Below, in pieces: positions 1 to 10,064 of a stretch of 64,000 nt of DNA. The notes below the pieces were generated by a model. The model ran no database searches, was not told the origin of the DNA, and was given only the letters and a program-made list of their open reading frames with translations. This DNA is from a virus, in IMG/VR virus record IMGVR_UViG_3300031669_000012, positions 21,239-85,238 of that record; one strand, given 5' to 3'. How positions within the stretch are numbered: position 1 is the first letter of the stretch; each line of letters begins with the position of its first letter. The position numbers and the translations under genes are program-made.

Positions 1-1
1 C

Positions 2-604
2 AAACTATGGATTGAAAGAGATACAATTGAAACATTGTATACTATTGATACTGCTATAATTAAAGTAGTTGACAAAGATGGATTATTCATGTTGGTTAAC
101 GATGTGTTAGATAAAGTTGGTAGAAACAACTTTGAAATATATTGGGAATATTATGGAGATACATATGCGCCAACATCTTTTATAATTGTTTCAGATACAG
201 AAATAGTTAATGGTGGTTTAAAAGATGGAGAAAACAGTGCAACGATCAATACGATAAATTATCAATTATCAACTTTAAATAATACAAAAACTTCACCAAC
301 TGATTTAATTAAAAGTAGTGAAATAGATGAAGTATTAGGAAATACGATGTATACATTAAATAGACATCGTAAACCTTTAATAGATATTCAACAAAACAAA
401 ATCATTGTTTTTAAAAATAATAATTTCGATGTTAACTCTCTTTCTTTAACATACATTAAAAGACCAAGATTGATAAATATTAATACTGGAGCAATGTGTG
501 AAATAAAAGTTGGAGAAAAGATTGTAGATTTAAGTGCTCAAAAACTTAAAGCTTATATTGAAGGTAGTTATCAGGCTATTTTAAACGAAAATAAAACTAA
601 TTAA
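2..604 (+). CDS. Virion structural protein, probable head-tail connector/ring protein (5' end outside window)
   Basis: The reading frame is open back to the first bases of the window, so this is the C-terminal 200 residues of a longer protein; the TTG at 35 need not be its start. The C-terminal part contains a YIKRPRLIN segment followed by a Cys-Glu-Ile stretch and an IVDLSAQKL helix, a pattern I associate with crAss-like phage connector proteins that precede tail genes. It ends one base before the next gene, so both are probably co-transcribed. The structural role rests on position plus this weak family resemblance; the exact ring or connector identity is not established. Confidence 0.5.
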   Translation, partial: KLWIERDTIETLYTIDTAIIKVVDKDGLFMLVNDVLDKVGRNNFEIYWEYYGDTYAPTSFIIVSDTEIVNGGLKDGENSATINTINYQLSTLNNTKTSPTDLIKSSEIDEVLGNTMYTLNRHRKPLIDIQQNKIIVFKNNNFDVNSLSLTYIKRPRLININTGAMCEIKVGEKIVDLSAQKLKAYIEGSYQAILNENKTN

Positions 605-605
605 A

Positions 606-1574
606 ATGATTCAAAAATTTATTACTGTTGGTCTTAAAGGCTCAACTGATAGGTTCTCAAAAGGTCTTACTGCTGGCGATGTTATCGGTGGGATTACTGA
701 TTTGGCTGATGGTGGAATTACATTTTTAGGACATGATGGAGTTCTTTTAGTTCCTGGAGTAACAGGTGCAGCAATTGCTGCTAACCTAGGTCTCGATGCA
801 ACTAAGTATGGAACTTTTATGGTAAATCATGGTGGTGATTTTCAATCAGCTAATCCAATGAATGCCGGTAAGATCAAAACTGTAAAAAAGACATATGTTG
901 CTCCAACAAAGTTTACATATGCTTTAGGTTATAATGCTGCATCAGGTCTTACAACTAAGAACATCAATGCTCCTAGTGATTATACGAATTATGTTGGATT
1001 ACCTGTATCTTTGTATACATACGATCCAATGATTGTAAATGAAAATCCACTTCATAGTCGTCATTATGAGACGTTAGTGCAAACTGGAGATTCTACTGCA
1101 ACTATTCTTGCTCGTTTAGTAGCGCTTGTGAATGCTGATTCACACGCACATGGTGTTGCAACTGTTACGAATTCTACAGTTTATTATGGAATCCAATTAG
1201 TAGCAAAAGATTACGATCATCCTATCTTTGCAAAACTTGGTGATCTATATGCAGGAACTGCTTATGCAATGGTTTCTGGAACTATGGGAACTCCTGTAAG
1301 TGATCTAGTTGCATTGGAAAATGAAGCAAAGGTAAGCAATGGTCAGAATCCTGCTCCTGCTGCAAAACTGTTTGGAGAAATTCCATCGTATATTGATACA
1401 ACTTTGACGTATGTTGCATATTTCATAACATTTGTAAATAAGACTGAATCTCTAAGCACCGAATTTGAAATTCAAAATGTTATCGCTGTTCCAACAACTT
1501 CTACAGCACTGATTGCTGATATGGATTCTATTCTTGCTGCTCTTGTCGGCTCTGCTGCTGAAACTTGGGCATAG
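606..1574 (+). CDS. Abundant virion protein of unknown fold
   Basis: A 322-aa protein rich in Ala, Gly, Thr and Val, with an ordered beta-like composition and no membrane segment. I do not recognise the family. Its codons are visibly richer in G and C (GCT, GGT, CTT, GGA) than those of its neighbours, as expected for a highly translated gene, and a strong intrinsic terminator follows immediately. Together these suggest a major virion component, for example a capsid decoration, head-fibre or tail-tube-like protein. Motifs such as FTYALGYN and repeated Thr/Ala strands do not settle the matter. It starts directly after the upstream connector gene. Confidence 0.55.
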   Translation: MIQKFITVGLKGSTDRFSKGLTAGDVIGGITDLADGGITFLGHDGVLLVPGVTGAAIAANLGLDATKYGTFMVNHGGDFQSANPMNAGKIKTVKKTYVAPTKFTYALGYNAASGLTTKNINAPSDYTNYVGLPVSLYTYDPMIVNENPLHSRHYETLVQTGDSTATILARLVALVNADSHAHGVATVTNSTVYYGIQLVAKDYDHPIFAKLGDLYAGTAYAMVSGTMGTPVSDLVALENEAKVSNGQNPAPAAKLFGEIPSYIDTTLTYVAYFITFVNKTESLSTEFEIQNVIAVPTTSTALIADMDSILAALVGSAAETWA

Positions 1575-1595
1575 TAACAAGGTGACACATTTAAT

Positions 1596-1637
1596 AAGCC
1601 CTTCTCTAATGATTTTATTTAGAGTAGGGCTTTTTTA
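1596..1637 (+). terminator. Intrinsic terminator after the abundant virion protein
   Basis: A 14-base stem (1596-1609 with 1619-1632) has one T-T mismatch and a 9-base loop, and is followed by six T residues. It is the strongest terminator on the + strand side. It probably cuts transcript levels between the abundant protein and the downstream appendage genes, with partial read-through feeding the latter. Confidence 0.88.
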
Positions 1638-1655
1638 CTTAAAACAAACACTATT

Positions 1656-3491
1656 GTGAAAAATACGATAACTCTCAAAAAGGTTTCTAAACCAATTGAA
1701 TCAATTGTCGAAGCGCAATTTGATGGAACACCAATAATAACATTATATGATACTTATAGTGATAGATCCGTTAGTATAAATAATGCTGATACATGGGAGT
1801 CTGTATACTTTAGAACAAATAAATTAAGAGATACAGAAGTCAAAGCCATGTATGAAAGTGCAACAGGTAAATTGTATATCAATGCTATGGATGCAAGACA
1901 ATATCTCGATCTCGATGAAGAGATAAGTGTTGTTTTAGATATTCAGGCAGGTGGATATATGACTTATCATAATTTTCTTAAGTTTTATAATTACGATCTT
2001 GCTTTTGATTTGAAGATGCTAACTTTAGATTTAAATCATATTGCGTATGCTTCTTTTGCATATAATTACAAACCTTATAGTAAAATAGTAAATCTATTTA
2101 AAAATAATAATTCTGTTAGTACGAATGTTAAATATCTAGTTGGAAGCAAATATTATAGTTCTTCAAACATATCTGGAATAACTCAATTTATTTCTCCTAC
2201 ATTTGTAGATAATAGTTTAGTAACACTTGTTTCAGAAAATACTTTTATTAATCCTGATATTCAAATATTTGAAACTGTTGTAGATACCAGTGCCCCTATT
2301 CAAATCATATTACCAAAATATGATCCAGATGTTACATTTCAAATGAATCCTATAGATGGCAAATACGTTATTGGTAAAAGATACTCACCAAATATAATTC
2401 TAGATTTTACAAATGTTACTAAGTTTTATATAGATGGAGTTCTTTCAAATCCAGATAGACAACTTGGAATAAATTACGAATGTAAATCTGATACAGGCAA
2501 AGTAATAAACACTCGTGAATATATGGGCTATAATACGACAGGTATTCAGAATGTTAGTATTTATCCATTTGAAATAGATGAACCTGGTAATATAACTAAT
2601 ATTATTACTTTCTTCAGACTTGGAGAAATAGCTAATCTAGTATATGCTTCTAGTTTGCAATTAGGAACTTATATCAGAATGACTGTTAGATGGGAATATA
2701 CTCTATTTGAAACTGTTACAATTTCTAATCAAAGTCAATTAGATGTATATAAAACAGAAGATAGTTATTTTTTACCTGTAATGGATTTAAATGTTGATCT
2801 GCAATATTATAAATATTTTCAATTGACTCCTGTAAACGTTGGAGATATTCCAACTATAAATGAATCTTTAGGAGATGAAGTTGATTCATATTTCCAAGGT
2901 GCTGCTAATTACATTATATCGTATGCGGATTTTGATGCAGGTTTTACTATCAGTGTAAATGGAGTATTGACAACTAGAAATAAAACTAATGAAACTGGAA
3001 TTCCAGCATTATCAACTGTTACAAAACTACATGTAATTACTGAAAAATATCAATCAAATATAAGTATTGTATCATATGAAAATATAACATACACTTTATA
3101 TCAAATGAATGATGATAAACTTTGGGATACAGTTGAAACAAATAATATCGATACTACTGAAAAAATACTAAGTCTCCCAGATGGAATATTTAGAATAAAC
3201 ATTGTAGATTCTTTAGGAACATATGATTATATATTTGTAGCATATCCTACAATATTGAATGGTAATACTAAATATTTAGGAAGTTTGTTACAATCATATC
3301 CTAGCAATAATCCTCATGCTTCGTTTTATGACTTCAATGTATTTATAACTTTGAAAGATACATTGTATAGAAAACTTAATTACATGTATTCTTTTGATTA
3401 TACATATCAAGATTTATACGATGCTTTGATTAGTGAACTATATGTATTGAAAGATTTAATTGATAATCTTAAGAAATATGTTCCAGCATAA
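1656..3491 (+). CDS. Putative tail appendage/baseplate-like structural protein
   Basis: A 611-aa protein that is the first gene after the terminator. The only start near the 5' end in this frame is GTG at 1656. It is rich in Tyr, Asn, Ile and Asp with many short beta-like stretches. The C-terminal 60 residues become helical with Leu-Tyr-Asp repeats, which could be an attachment or trimerisation region. There is no catalytic motif, signal peptide or membrane helix. I do not recognise the family. Placement at the head of a run of fibre genes suggests an appendage component. Its 3' end overlaps the next gene by 14 bases, implying translational coupling. Confidence 0.5.
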   Translation: MKNTITLKKVSKPIESIVEAQFDGTPIITLYDTYSDRSVSINNADTWESVYFRTNKLRDTEVKAMYESATGKLYINAMDARQYLDLDEEISVVLDIQAGGYMTYHNFLKFYNYDLAFDLKMLTLDLNHIAYASFAYNYKPYSKIVNLFKNNNSVSTNVKYLVGSKYYSSSNISGITQFISPTFVDNSLVTLVSENTFINPDIQIFETVVDTSAPIQIILPKYDPDVTFQMNPIDGKYVIGKRYSPNIILDFTNVTKFYIDGVLSNPDRQLGINYECKSDTGKVINTREYMGYNTTGIQNVSIYPFEIDEPGNITNIITFFRLGEIANLVYASSLQLGTYIRMTVRWEYTLFETVTISNQSQLDVYKTEDSYFLPVMDLNVDLQYYKYFQLTPVNVGDIPTINESLGDEVDSYFQGAANYIISYADFDAGFTISVNGVLTTRNKTNETGIPALSTVTKLHVITEKYQSNISIVSYENITYTLYQMNDDKLWDTVETNNIDTTEKILSLPDGIFRINIVDSLGTYDYIFVAYPTILNGNTKYLGSLLQSYPSNNPHASFYDFNVFITLKDTLYRKLNYMYSFDYTYQDLYDALISELYVLKDLIDNLKKYVPA

Positions 3492-4212
3492 TATAAATAG
3501 TCGAGATGAGAAGATAATAAAGTTTTTAGATTTAACTAAAACTTATTATAATAATTTAATTAATCAACAATTAGATGAGGATGCAGAATTTAATCTAAGT
3601 AATGCTTATAAAAATATCATATTTTTAAATACAATCCTAGAATTACTCGATAATCTCTTCTATAATGAAAGCAAATTCCTAAAATGGAGTGAAATAAAGG
3701 TTAGGTATAGTTTCGATAAGATACGCTCTAAATTGGCATACTATGGCTACGATTTTGATACTTTCCTATCCATATATTTAAAGAAGTATAAATTGGAAAA
3801 TGAGATAGATAGTCCAATAGGTCAAATGTCTATTTCTGATATAATTGAAGTTAAACATGAAATATTAACAGTTACAATACCTACAATTCCTTCTACTATG
3901 TTACAACTTATATATGGGTTAAGTTCTACGTTAGGTTCACTTACATCTGATGAATATAACAACGGAACGGTTGTTAATATATCTGACACATATGGTTATA
4001 TGCAATTAACTATATCGAACATTGTAAATAAGATTCCATATTTTTTAGTTCCAGTTGGTCATACTATAAACAGTATTAAAGACGGAGAAGATGAAACTGC
4101 AACAGATTATAGAAAATCTACTATAACTTTAAATGGTAGTAATTATTATTTATATCAATTGAGTGGTATAACTTCAATAGATGTTTTTAAACGTAGTTTA
4201 GCAATAACATAA
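3478..4212 (+). CDS. Unrecognised tail-region protein
   Basis: The frame can open at TTG 3460, but ATG 3478 gives a short 14-base overlap with the preceding stop and is preferred (244 aa). The N-terminal 110 residues are helical (Tyr, Asn, Leu, Lys rich). The second half is beta-like, ending in a GSNYYLYQLSGI segment. No known domain is evident. It lies between two putative appendage proteins and its stop shares one base with the next start (TAATG), so it is likely a minor virion or assembly protein of the same appendage. The function is inferred from context only. Confidence 0.5.
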   Translation: MFQHNINSRDEKIIKFLDLTKTYYNNLINQQLDEDAEFNLSNAYKNIIFLNTILELLDNLFYNESKFLKWSEIKVRYSFDKIRSKLAYYGYDFDTFLSIYLKKYKLENEIDSPIGQMSISDIIEVKHEILTVTIPTIPSTMLQLIYGLSSTLGSLTSDEYNNGTVVNISDTYGYMQLTISNIVNKIPYFLVPVGHTINSIKDGEDETATDYRKSTITLNGSNYYLYQLSGITSIDVFKRSLAIT

Positions 4213-6548
4213 TGAGTATAGATAAAACTTCTTCTTATTTTTTACGACGTCAAGAACCTTTAGATAAAAAGGCATGGCTTGATATACAAGGAATGAATTC
4301 TTTAGTTCTTAGTGATAGATATCCTTGGATGTTAGTTGTTGAAAAAACAAGTGGACAATTATATCAATTACAACCTGTAGCAATACCTTCTACAGCAGAT
4401 CTTGTAAATGATTGGACATTTAAACCTTTTTCAACTGGTGGCGGAACATCTAATTATCAAAACGTAATATGGACAAATGGAATTCCATATCAAATAGGAT
4501 ATGTTGTATTTTTTGGTGAAAAGATTTATATAAGTAAAACAATAAATATTGATAAAGCTCCTGTAGTAAATGGAATATTAGATACTGTCAATTGGTATGA
4601 ATCTGGAATTAGTTTGTATTCTCATCCTAAGAATCAAGATTTGAGATTAGGAAGAAGTTGGAATTTTATATCTGCTGTTGGTTATACTCCTGCAGGCAAT
4701 AGTATGCAAGGATTAGATATTAGAAATTATTATAAAACTGTAAATACTTGTCAATTATCGATAAAAGATAGTGCTTCATTTGGTAGTTTAGTGATTGACA
4801 ATTCAAATGGAATAAATTTAGAAGATATAACCGTAAATGATTTTTTAATTGTTTTCAATTTTTATAATGGAGTAGATGTTAATACTCCACCTGCAACAAC
4901 TAAAACAATAACATTTAAAGATACACTAAATGTTTCTAATACAGATATTTTTCCAATGTTTCTTGGTGGAAAGGATATCACATTTAGTTCTGATGATGGT
5001 GCATTTGGTCAATTTATACACTTCAAATTAGATATTTATAATAGAATCTATCTTTATAATAGTTCTAAAAAAGATATTACTGCAACAGTTATTTCTTCAG
5101 ATTTGAAACCTGTATTGGCAATACTTCCGGATTTATCTAATTTTCCAACAAATGAAATAGGAGACAGATATATTGTGGCAAATAGTATATATGAGAAATA
5201 TCCAAATTCTTCAACATATACTAAAGTATTAGATGCTAGTTTACTAGAATTAGGACAAGCAGTAGTTGTTCAAACTAATCCTGCAAGTTGGTATATTTGG
5301 AATGGAAGTTCGTGGAATAAGGATGCTGCATATGATCCAAGTAAAATTGATAATATTGTAGATTATTTTAATGGTAACAATCATACATATAAGAGATTTA
5401 CTGAAGAACTTGTTGCAGATCCTACAGGTGAAAGTTCTGAAAAGATAATTGTTCCAACTTACATTTCAGATGGTATTACAAAACATTTGACAGATATTAA
5501 AACTTATTATTCGGATTGTGCTATCGATTCTCCAAATACAAATCAAGACGGAGATAAAGTTACAATATATAAAGTGTTAAGATATGATAATATTGAATTA
5601 GTAAATAATGAAAATTATAGAATGGTTACAGCTTTTGTTCCATCTGATAAAAAAGTTTATATGATGATATATGACATAACTAATTCAAATAAATATTTAG
5701 ATTGGACACAAATATATCCTATGTCTGTAAATTCAATTGCAGAATTTAATCTAGGAGATTTTATAAATAAAAATAATTTTATATTAAGTATTGATGAAAC
5801 ATCAAATAAAATTATTGCAAAAGATTTTTCATATACAGACATTGTTCCTTTAGAAGATGATTTTCAAGGAATGAGTAAAAATCAAACATTCAATAAGATT
5901 CCAATTTCAACTATGATACACGATATAATACATAAATATTATAAGCCTGTTGCAACATTTTTATGTGGGATACCTACATATAATGAACTAGGAAGTCAAT
6001 TTCCAACTGAAACATTGTTTACATGGATATATCAAAATTCTCAAAACATATTGATAGATGCAGTTTCAGGAATGCATATAGAAATTTTAGATTCTACTAA
6101 TGGTGGAGCAATATTATTCACTACTGATAATGCAAATAGTTCTGAATTAGTTGCACTTCAAAATCTTACAATTCCTCAAGTTCAAGTATTTAGACTGCAA
6201 TGTTATGATATAAAAGGAAATCTTATAACTAAAGATATAACTATATATGGTGTTAATCCTATATACTATGGAGCCAGTAATCTTGAATCATTGGCAGATA
6301 CAGATATACTACTTATGATTAAGACATTGATAAATAATTGGAAAACTACTTATCCTATTGCAGATAGTGGGTATAAATATATAAATATTCCTGTTTCAAC
6401 TGGAACGCCTGTTGCATTTAAAGATGCTGATACAGGATTTGCAATAGATATGCAAAGTTCAATAGTTATAACAGTAAATGGAATAGATTATAATTCATAT
6501 AGATCGACTAACATATTACATTCTTCAGTTAACATAATTGTATCATAA
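4212..6548 (+). CDS. Putative tail fibre/appendage protein
   Basis: A 778-aa protein starting at a TAATGAG junction. Residues ~25-60 carry a WLDIQGMNSLVLSDRYPW-type segment, then short repeated beta motifs, including a middle region where a variable value is tested, as in the text-like 'ADLPTNEIGDRYIV' modules of gut phage fibres. Such segments (here near residues 305-330) are common in fibre proteins of Bacteroides phages. No enzymatic motif is visible. The neighbours on both sides are fibre-like. It probably forms part of the receptor-contacting apparatus; whether it is head or tail fibre cannot be told from sequence alone. Confidence 0.55.
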   Translation: MSIDKTSSYFLRRQEPLDKKAWLDIQGMNSLVLSDRYPWMLVVEKTSGQLYQLQPVAIPSTADLVNDWTFKPFSTGGGTSNYQNVIWTNGIPYQIGYVVFFGEKIYISKTINIDKAPVVNGILDTVNWYESGISLYSHPKNQDLRLGRSWNFISAVGYTPAGNSMQGLDIRNYYKTVNTCQLSIKDSASFGSLVIDNSNGINLEDITVNDFLIVFNFYNGVDVNTPPATTKTITFKDTLNVSNTDIFPMFLGGKDITFSSDDGAFGQFIHFKLDIYNRIYLYNSSKKDITATVISSDLKPVLAILPDLSNFPTNEIGDRYIVANSIYEKYPNSSTYTKVLDASLLELGQAVVVQTNPASWYIWNGSSWNKDAAYDPSKIDNIVDYFNGNNHTYKRFTEELVADPTGESSEKIIVPTYISDGITKHLTDIKTYYSDCAIDSPNTNQDGDKVTIYKVLRYDNIELVNNENYRMVTAFVPSDKKVYMMIYDITNSNKYLDWTQIYPMSVNSIAEFNLGDFINKNNFILSIDETSNKIIAKDFSYTDIVPLEDDFQGMSKNQTFNKIPISTMIHDIIHKYYKPVATFLCGIPTYNELGSQFPTETLFTWIYQNSQNILIDAVSGMHIEILDSTNGGAILFTTDNANSSELVALQNLTIPQVQVFRLQCYDIKGNLITKDITIYGVNPIYYGASNLESLADTDILLMIKTLINNWKTTYPIADSGYKYINIPVSTGTPVAFKDADTGFAIDMQSSIVITVNGIDYNSYRSTNILHSSVNIIVS

Positions 6549-8179
6549 TGAGCACAGCACAATCAAGTAGTGGAGTTGGAGTAACTGGAACAATCGTTAG
6601 AAAAGATCCTAATGATACGTATCCTACTCATAAAGCCTCTTTAGGAAAAGGAGGATATTTTGAAGTTGATGATATTGCTGCAAGAGACAATATACCAAGT
6701 GAACAAAGAACTTTAGGAATGCACGTATATTGTGTTGCAGAAAATGAAACATATATACTTAAAATAGCATTAGATAATGCAAGTTGGGTATTAGATCAAA
6801 GTGCTGGAGTTACAGATCACTATGCTCTAACACATATTGGAGTAAATACTCACGATCAAATAGATGAATTTATTTCAAGTAAAGGAAATGCAAATGGATT
6901 AGTTCCTTTAGGAGCTGACACAAAAATACCAACACAATATATTCCTGCTTTAGCAATATTAGATGTTGTATATGCTGCAAGTGAAGCTGAAATGTTAGCA
7001 GCGTCTGTTCAAAAAGGAGATTTGTGCATAAGAAATGATGAAGCAAAAACATATATTTTAAAAACAGACGATCCTACACAACTTATAAATTGGGCACTTT
7101 TATTATTTCCTGGTAGTGTTGTTTCAGTAAATGGAAAAACAGGAGTTGTAGCATTAAGTTTAACAGATCTGATTGATGCTTCAATAGTAAGTCCTGTAAA
7201 TAGAAATTGCATAGTATATAATTCTACAACAGGATTATTTGAAAATAGAATGGTTACAATGGACGATATTACAGATTTAGTTACAACTTTATCTGCTAAA
7301 GCTCCAAGTATTCATACACACACTGTTTCTCAAATAACTGATTATATTACCGATATTACAAGTAGATTACTTGCTTATGCTCCAATTTCTCATACTCAAG
7401 CAATATCTACAATAACTGATTTACAAAATCAATTAAATACTATAAATACAAATCTTGCAGGCAAAGCCCCAATAGTTCATACACATGTTATTGCAAATGT
7501 AACAGGATTACAAACTGCATTAGATGGAGTAACTAAAGGACTGGGTATAGCAACTGCTGCAAATATTTCTTCTATAACTACTTCAATGGTAAGACTTGGA
7601 ACAATATTATACATTGAAGATGAAACTAAGTATTATAAATGTTTAGACAATGCTACTCCAAATGTGATTACTGCTTGGCAACAAATTGATGGAACATCTT
7701 TTGATAGTTTTGAATTATTTACTACAGATACACCAACTATACAAGGACAACATAGAGATAGATTGTTTGAATTAGATATTCTTACAAATTTGGCTACTAG
7801 AAGTATTCCAATCACTTTAAAATTTCCAATTAATATTTTAACAAATGGGGATGTAATATTAATACCTATTTCTCAAACTCCTATGAAATTTATGATTACA
7901 GATATATATTATGTGTATACAACTATTTCAGGAGTTACTGTCACTAACCCAGCATATATAAAAATCGGCAATAATGCTTCAAAAGATAATATATTAGGAT
8001 CTACAAATTTACATGTAGATAATATAGCAAATTCTTTAGCATTGTTTACTAAACTAATCCCTTCTACAAATTATATAATCGATTTGACTTCTGCAAATGT
8101 TGTTATGAATATAACTCCTCCTGTAAGTGGTTGGACTATTGGAGCAATTGAGTTATTTTTACAAGGAATAATTTTATAA
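6548..8179 (+). CDS. Tail fibre protein with repeated His-Thr-His modules
   Basis: A 543-aa protein. Residues ~35-85 have the fibre module around VDDIAARDNIPSEQR and a GMHVYCV strand. A segment near residues 190-205 reads VVSVNGKTGVVALSL, a widespread fibre shaft motif. Residues ~250-330 hold three related modules of the form Ala-Pro-x-x-His-Thr-(His/Gln) followed by an Ile-Thr-Asp/Gly-Leu-Gln helix, typical of trimeric phage fibre shafts. The C-terminal third is probably the tip or an attachment domain. Start and stop are coupled to neighbours (TAATGAG at the start, two bases to the next ATG). The fibre assignment is well supported; the binding target is unknown. Confidence 0.75.
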   Translation: MSTAQSSSGVGVTGTIVRKDPNDTYPTHKASLGKGGYFEVDDIAARDNIPSEQRTLGMHVYCVAENETYILKIALDNASWVLDQSAGVTDHYALTHIGVNTHDQIDEFISSKGNANGLVPLGADTKIPTQYIPALAILDVVYAASEAEMLAASVQKGDLCIRNDEAKTYILKTDDPTQLINWALLLFPGSVVSVNGKTGVVALSLTDLIDASIVSPVNRNCIVYNSTTGLFENRMVTMDDITDLVTTLSAKAPSIHTHTVSQITDYITDITSRLLAYAPISHTQAISTITDLQNQLNTINTNLAGKAPIVHTHVIANVTGLQTALDGVTKGLGIATAANISSITTSMVRLGTILYIEDETKYYKCLDNATPNVITAWQQIDGTSFDSFELFTTDTPTIQGQHRDRLFELDILTNLATRSIPITLKFPINILTNGDVILIPISQTPMKFMITDIYYVYTTISGVTVTNPAYIKIGNNASKDNILGSTNLHVDNIANSLALFTKLIPSTNYIIDLTSANVVMNITPPVSGWTIGAIELFLQGIIL

Positions 8180-8181
8180 CC

Positions 8182-9831
8182 ATGATAAAATCAAATAATA
8201 AAATAGTAAAATCGAATGATAAGATTATAATAGCAACATCTAAAAAGATTTTTACATTTTTTAATAGAGACACTACGACATATGTAAAATTTGTAATAGG
8301 AACTATTGTAAATATGACTATTTATTTAGATAATGTTGCTTATAATTGTATTGGAGGTGTTAACACAGTAGTAAATATATCTTTACCTAGTATTAAAAAT
8401 TACGATGTTATTGTAAATGACAATGATTTAGAAAACATACGATATTTATATATAGGAAGTTCATCTTATGCTAAAGTGATAGGAATTATTCCAAATAGAT
8501 TTAATAAATTGATAAATTTAGATACATTGCTGATATTTAATAATATGGATATTATAAAACAACAACTGAATGTTGGACTTAATTTAACATATGTATATTT
8601 ATATAGAGGGAAAAAAGTTTTTACTACATCTATGTTGAACTCACTTACAAAATTAACTTCTGCACAATTAGATCAATATGCGCAAGATGAAGATTTTACA
8701 ACATTTTTTCAAAATAATACAAATCTTCAAGCCTTAAATATTAGTCCAGCATCAGGAACAAATCTTGTAGGAAATGCATCTGAAATATCTGCAACAGTAA
8801 GTTCGATATCATTAGGTGGGAATTTTACAGGTGATATTTTAAAACTAATTGAAAATCCTATATTAGCAAATGTAAATTTAACATATGCTCCTTTAGTATT
8901 TACAGATTTTACAAATCTTCAAAGTTATAATTTATCTCTGTTTCAAACATCTTACAACTCAAAAGCTGATATTGAAACTGTATTAACTCATTTTGGAAAT
9001 ACTGCTTCAGGATATATTTATATAAGAGGAACTATTACTGGCAATATCTCAAATTTAATAGATTATAGATCACCAAATTATAATTCAACAGTATATTCTA
9101 AAATAGTTGGAAATAAATTTAGTAATATATATTTAGTTGCATCAGATGGAATATTTTCAGGAGATGCTGAACAATTTATAAATTTAATATCAGATTATTT
9201 AGGATATTATACATATATGTGTTTTGGAAATTATTTATATAATCATACGTTGAATATAAATTTTGATAGTCTTTCAAATAATGGTTGGACAAATTTAGAA
9301 AAATCTATATACATATACTTTATTGGAATGACTGTAAATGGAGATATGTATAATTTTGCAAATGATGTAAACTCTTCAACAAGAGGTGGCACAAGAACTC
9401 AATATTTTATGTTAAATTCTTCTATTTGCAATATTTCTAATTTAAAATATATTGCATATTATTCTAACATTGTGAACATAAATGTGACATATAATACAGG
9501 AATTTCTCAAATAGAATTAGATTCATTGATAAATGAAATATATCTGAATAGAACTAGTTACATTAATACTTCTGTTAAAATATTAAATATTGGAGGAAAT
9601 GATGCAAGCATATCTGGAATATATTCTTCTCCATTTGATCTCGGAGGATATACAGGAGATATAAATGATTTAACTGAAACACAACTCAATTATTTAAATC
9701 AAGGTTTAGGATATGATGGAAATAGTAGTAATACAATTTGGACACCTAAAGAAAAATTATGGATTCTTATAAATTTAAAAATATCTTCTACAAATTCTAC
9801 TCCTAGATATCGATGGAGTGCAACTTATTAA
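8182..9831 (+). CDS. Leucine-rich-repeat-like receptor-binding protein candidate
   Basis: A 549-aa protein with a short Lys/Asn-rich N-terminus, then irregular leucine-rich-like repeats of the form 'GxIxGNISNLI' and 'GGNFTGDILKLI' spaced through residues ~100-420. Near residues 455-495 a stretch with an ISQIELDSLI helix followed by ILNIGGNDA matches the closing motif I know from fibre-tip repeat proteins of gut phages. It directly follows the His-Thr-His fibre, the usual position for a distal tip or adhesin. No signal peptide or enzyme motif is present. The repeat fold and receptor role are inferred from pattern and gene order. Confidence 0.6.
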   Translation: MIKSNNKIVKSNDKIIIATSKKIFTFFNRDTTTYVKFVIGTIVNMTIYLDNVAYNCIGGVNTVVNISLPSIKNYDVIVNDNDLENIRYLYIGSSSYAKVIGIIPNRFNKLINLDTLLIFNNMDIIKQQLNVGLNLTYVYLYRGKKVFTTSMLNSLTKLTSAQLDQYAQDEDFTTFFQNNTNLQALNISPASGTNLVGNASEISATVSSISLGGNFTGDILKLIENPILANVNLTYAPLVFTDFTNLQSYNLSLFQTSYNSKADIETVLTHFGNTASGYIYIRGTITGNISNLIDYRSPNYNSTVYSKIVGNKFSNIYLVASDGIFSGDAEQFINLISDYLGYYTYMCFGNYLYNHTLNINFDSLSNNGWTNLEKSIYIYFIGMTVNGDMYNFANDVNSSTRGGTRTQYFMLNSSICNISNLKYIAYYSNIVNINVTYNTGISQIELDSLINEIYLNRTSYINTSVKILNIGGNDASISGIYSSPFDLGGYTGDINDLTETQLNYLNQGLGYDGNSSNTIWTPKEKLWILINLKISSTNSTPRYRWSATY

Positions 9832-9833
9832 TC

Positions 9834-10064
9834 ATGGAACAATGTGGATTTTTAATTGAAAATGGAATACTGATCAACGTATTTGAAAGATATTACATTG
9901 ATGGAATACAACAATATGAAATAGGTCACTCTGATGATTTATCTTTAATTACAGCATCTAAAGTTTCTTTTAGAATTATAAGTAAAAGAGATAACATAGA
10001 TATTTCTAAATTTGATAACGATTTTAATTTAAAATTGGATGAAGGACTTAACACTACTTACTGA
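9834..10064 (+). CDS. Small protein of unknown function, possible fibre tip accessory
   Basis: The frame opens at ATG 9813 inside the previous gene. ATG 9834, two bases after that gene's stop, gives a 76-aa protein and fits the tight spacing seen elsewhere. It is small, acidic and beta-like, with no membrane helix or known motif. Placement right after the receptor-binding candidate suggests a fibre assembly helper or short accessory. Its last 26 bases overlap the next gene in another frame. Confidence 0.4.
   Translation: MEQCGFLIENGILINVFERYYIDGIQQYEIGHSDDLSLITASKVSFRIISKRDNIDISKFDNDFNLKLDEGLNTTY

Noticed and set aside
8182-9831. Diversity-generating retroelement targeting the receptor-binding candidate
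   Set aside because: No reverse transcriptase, template repeat or variable repeat was found in the window.
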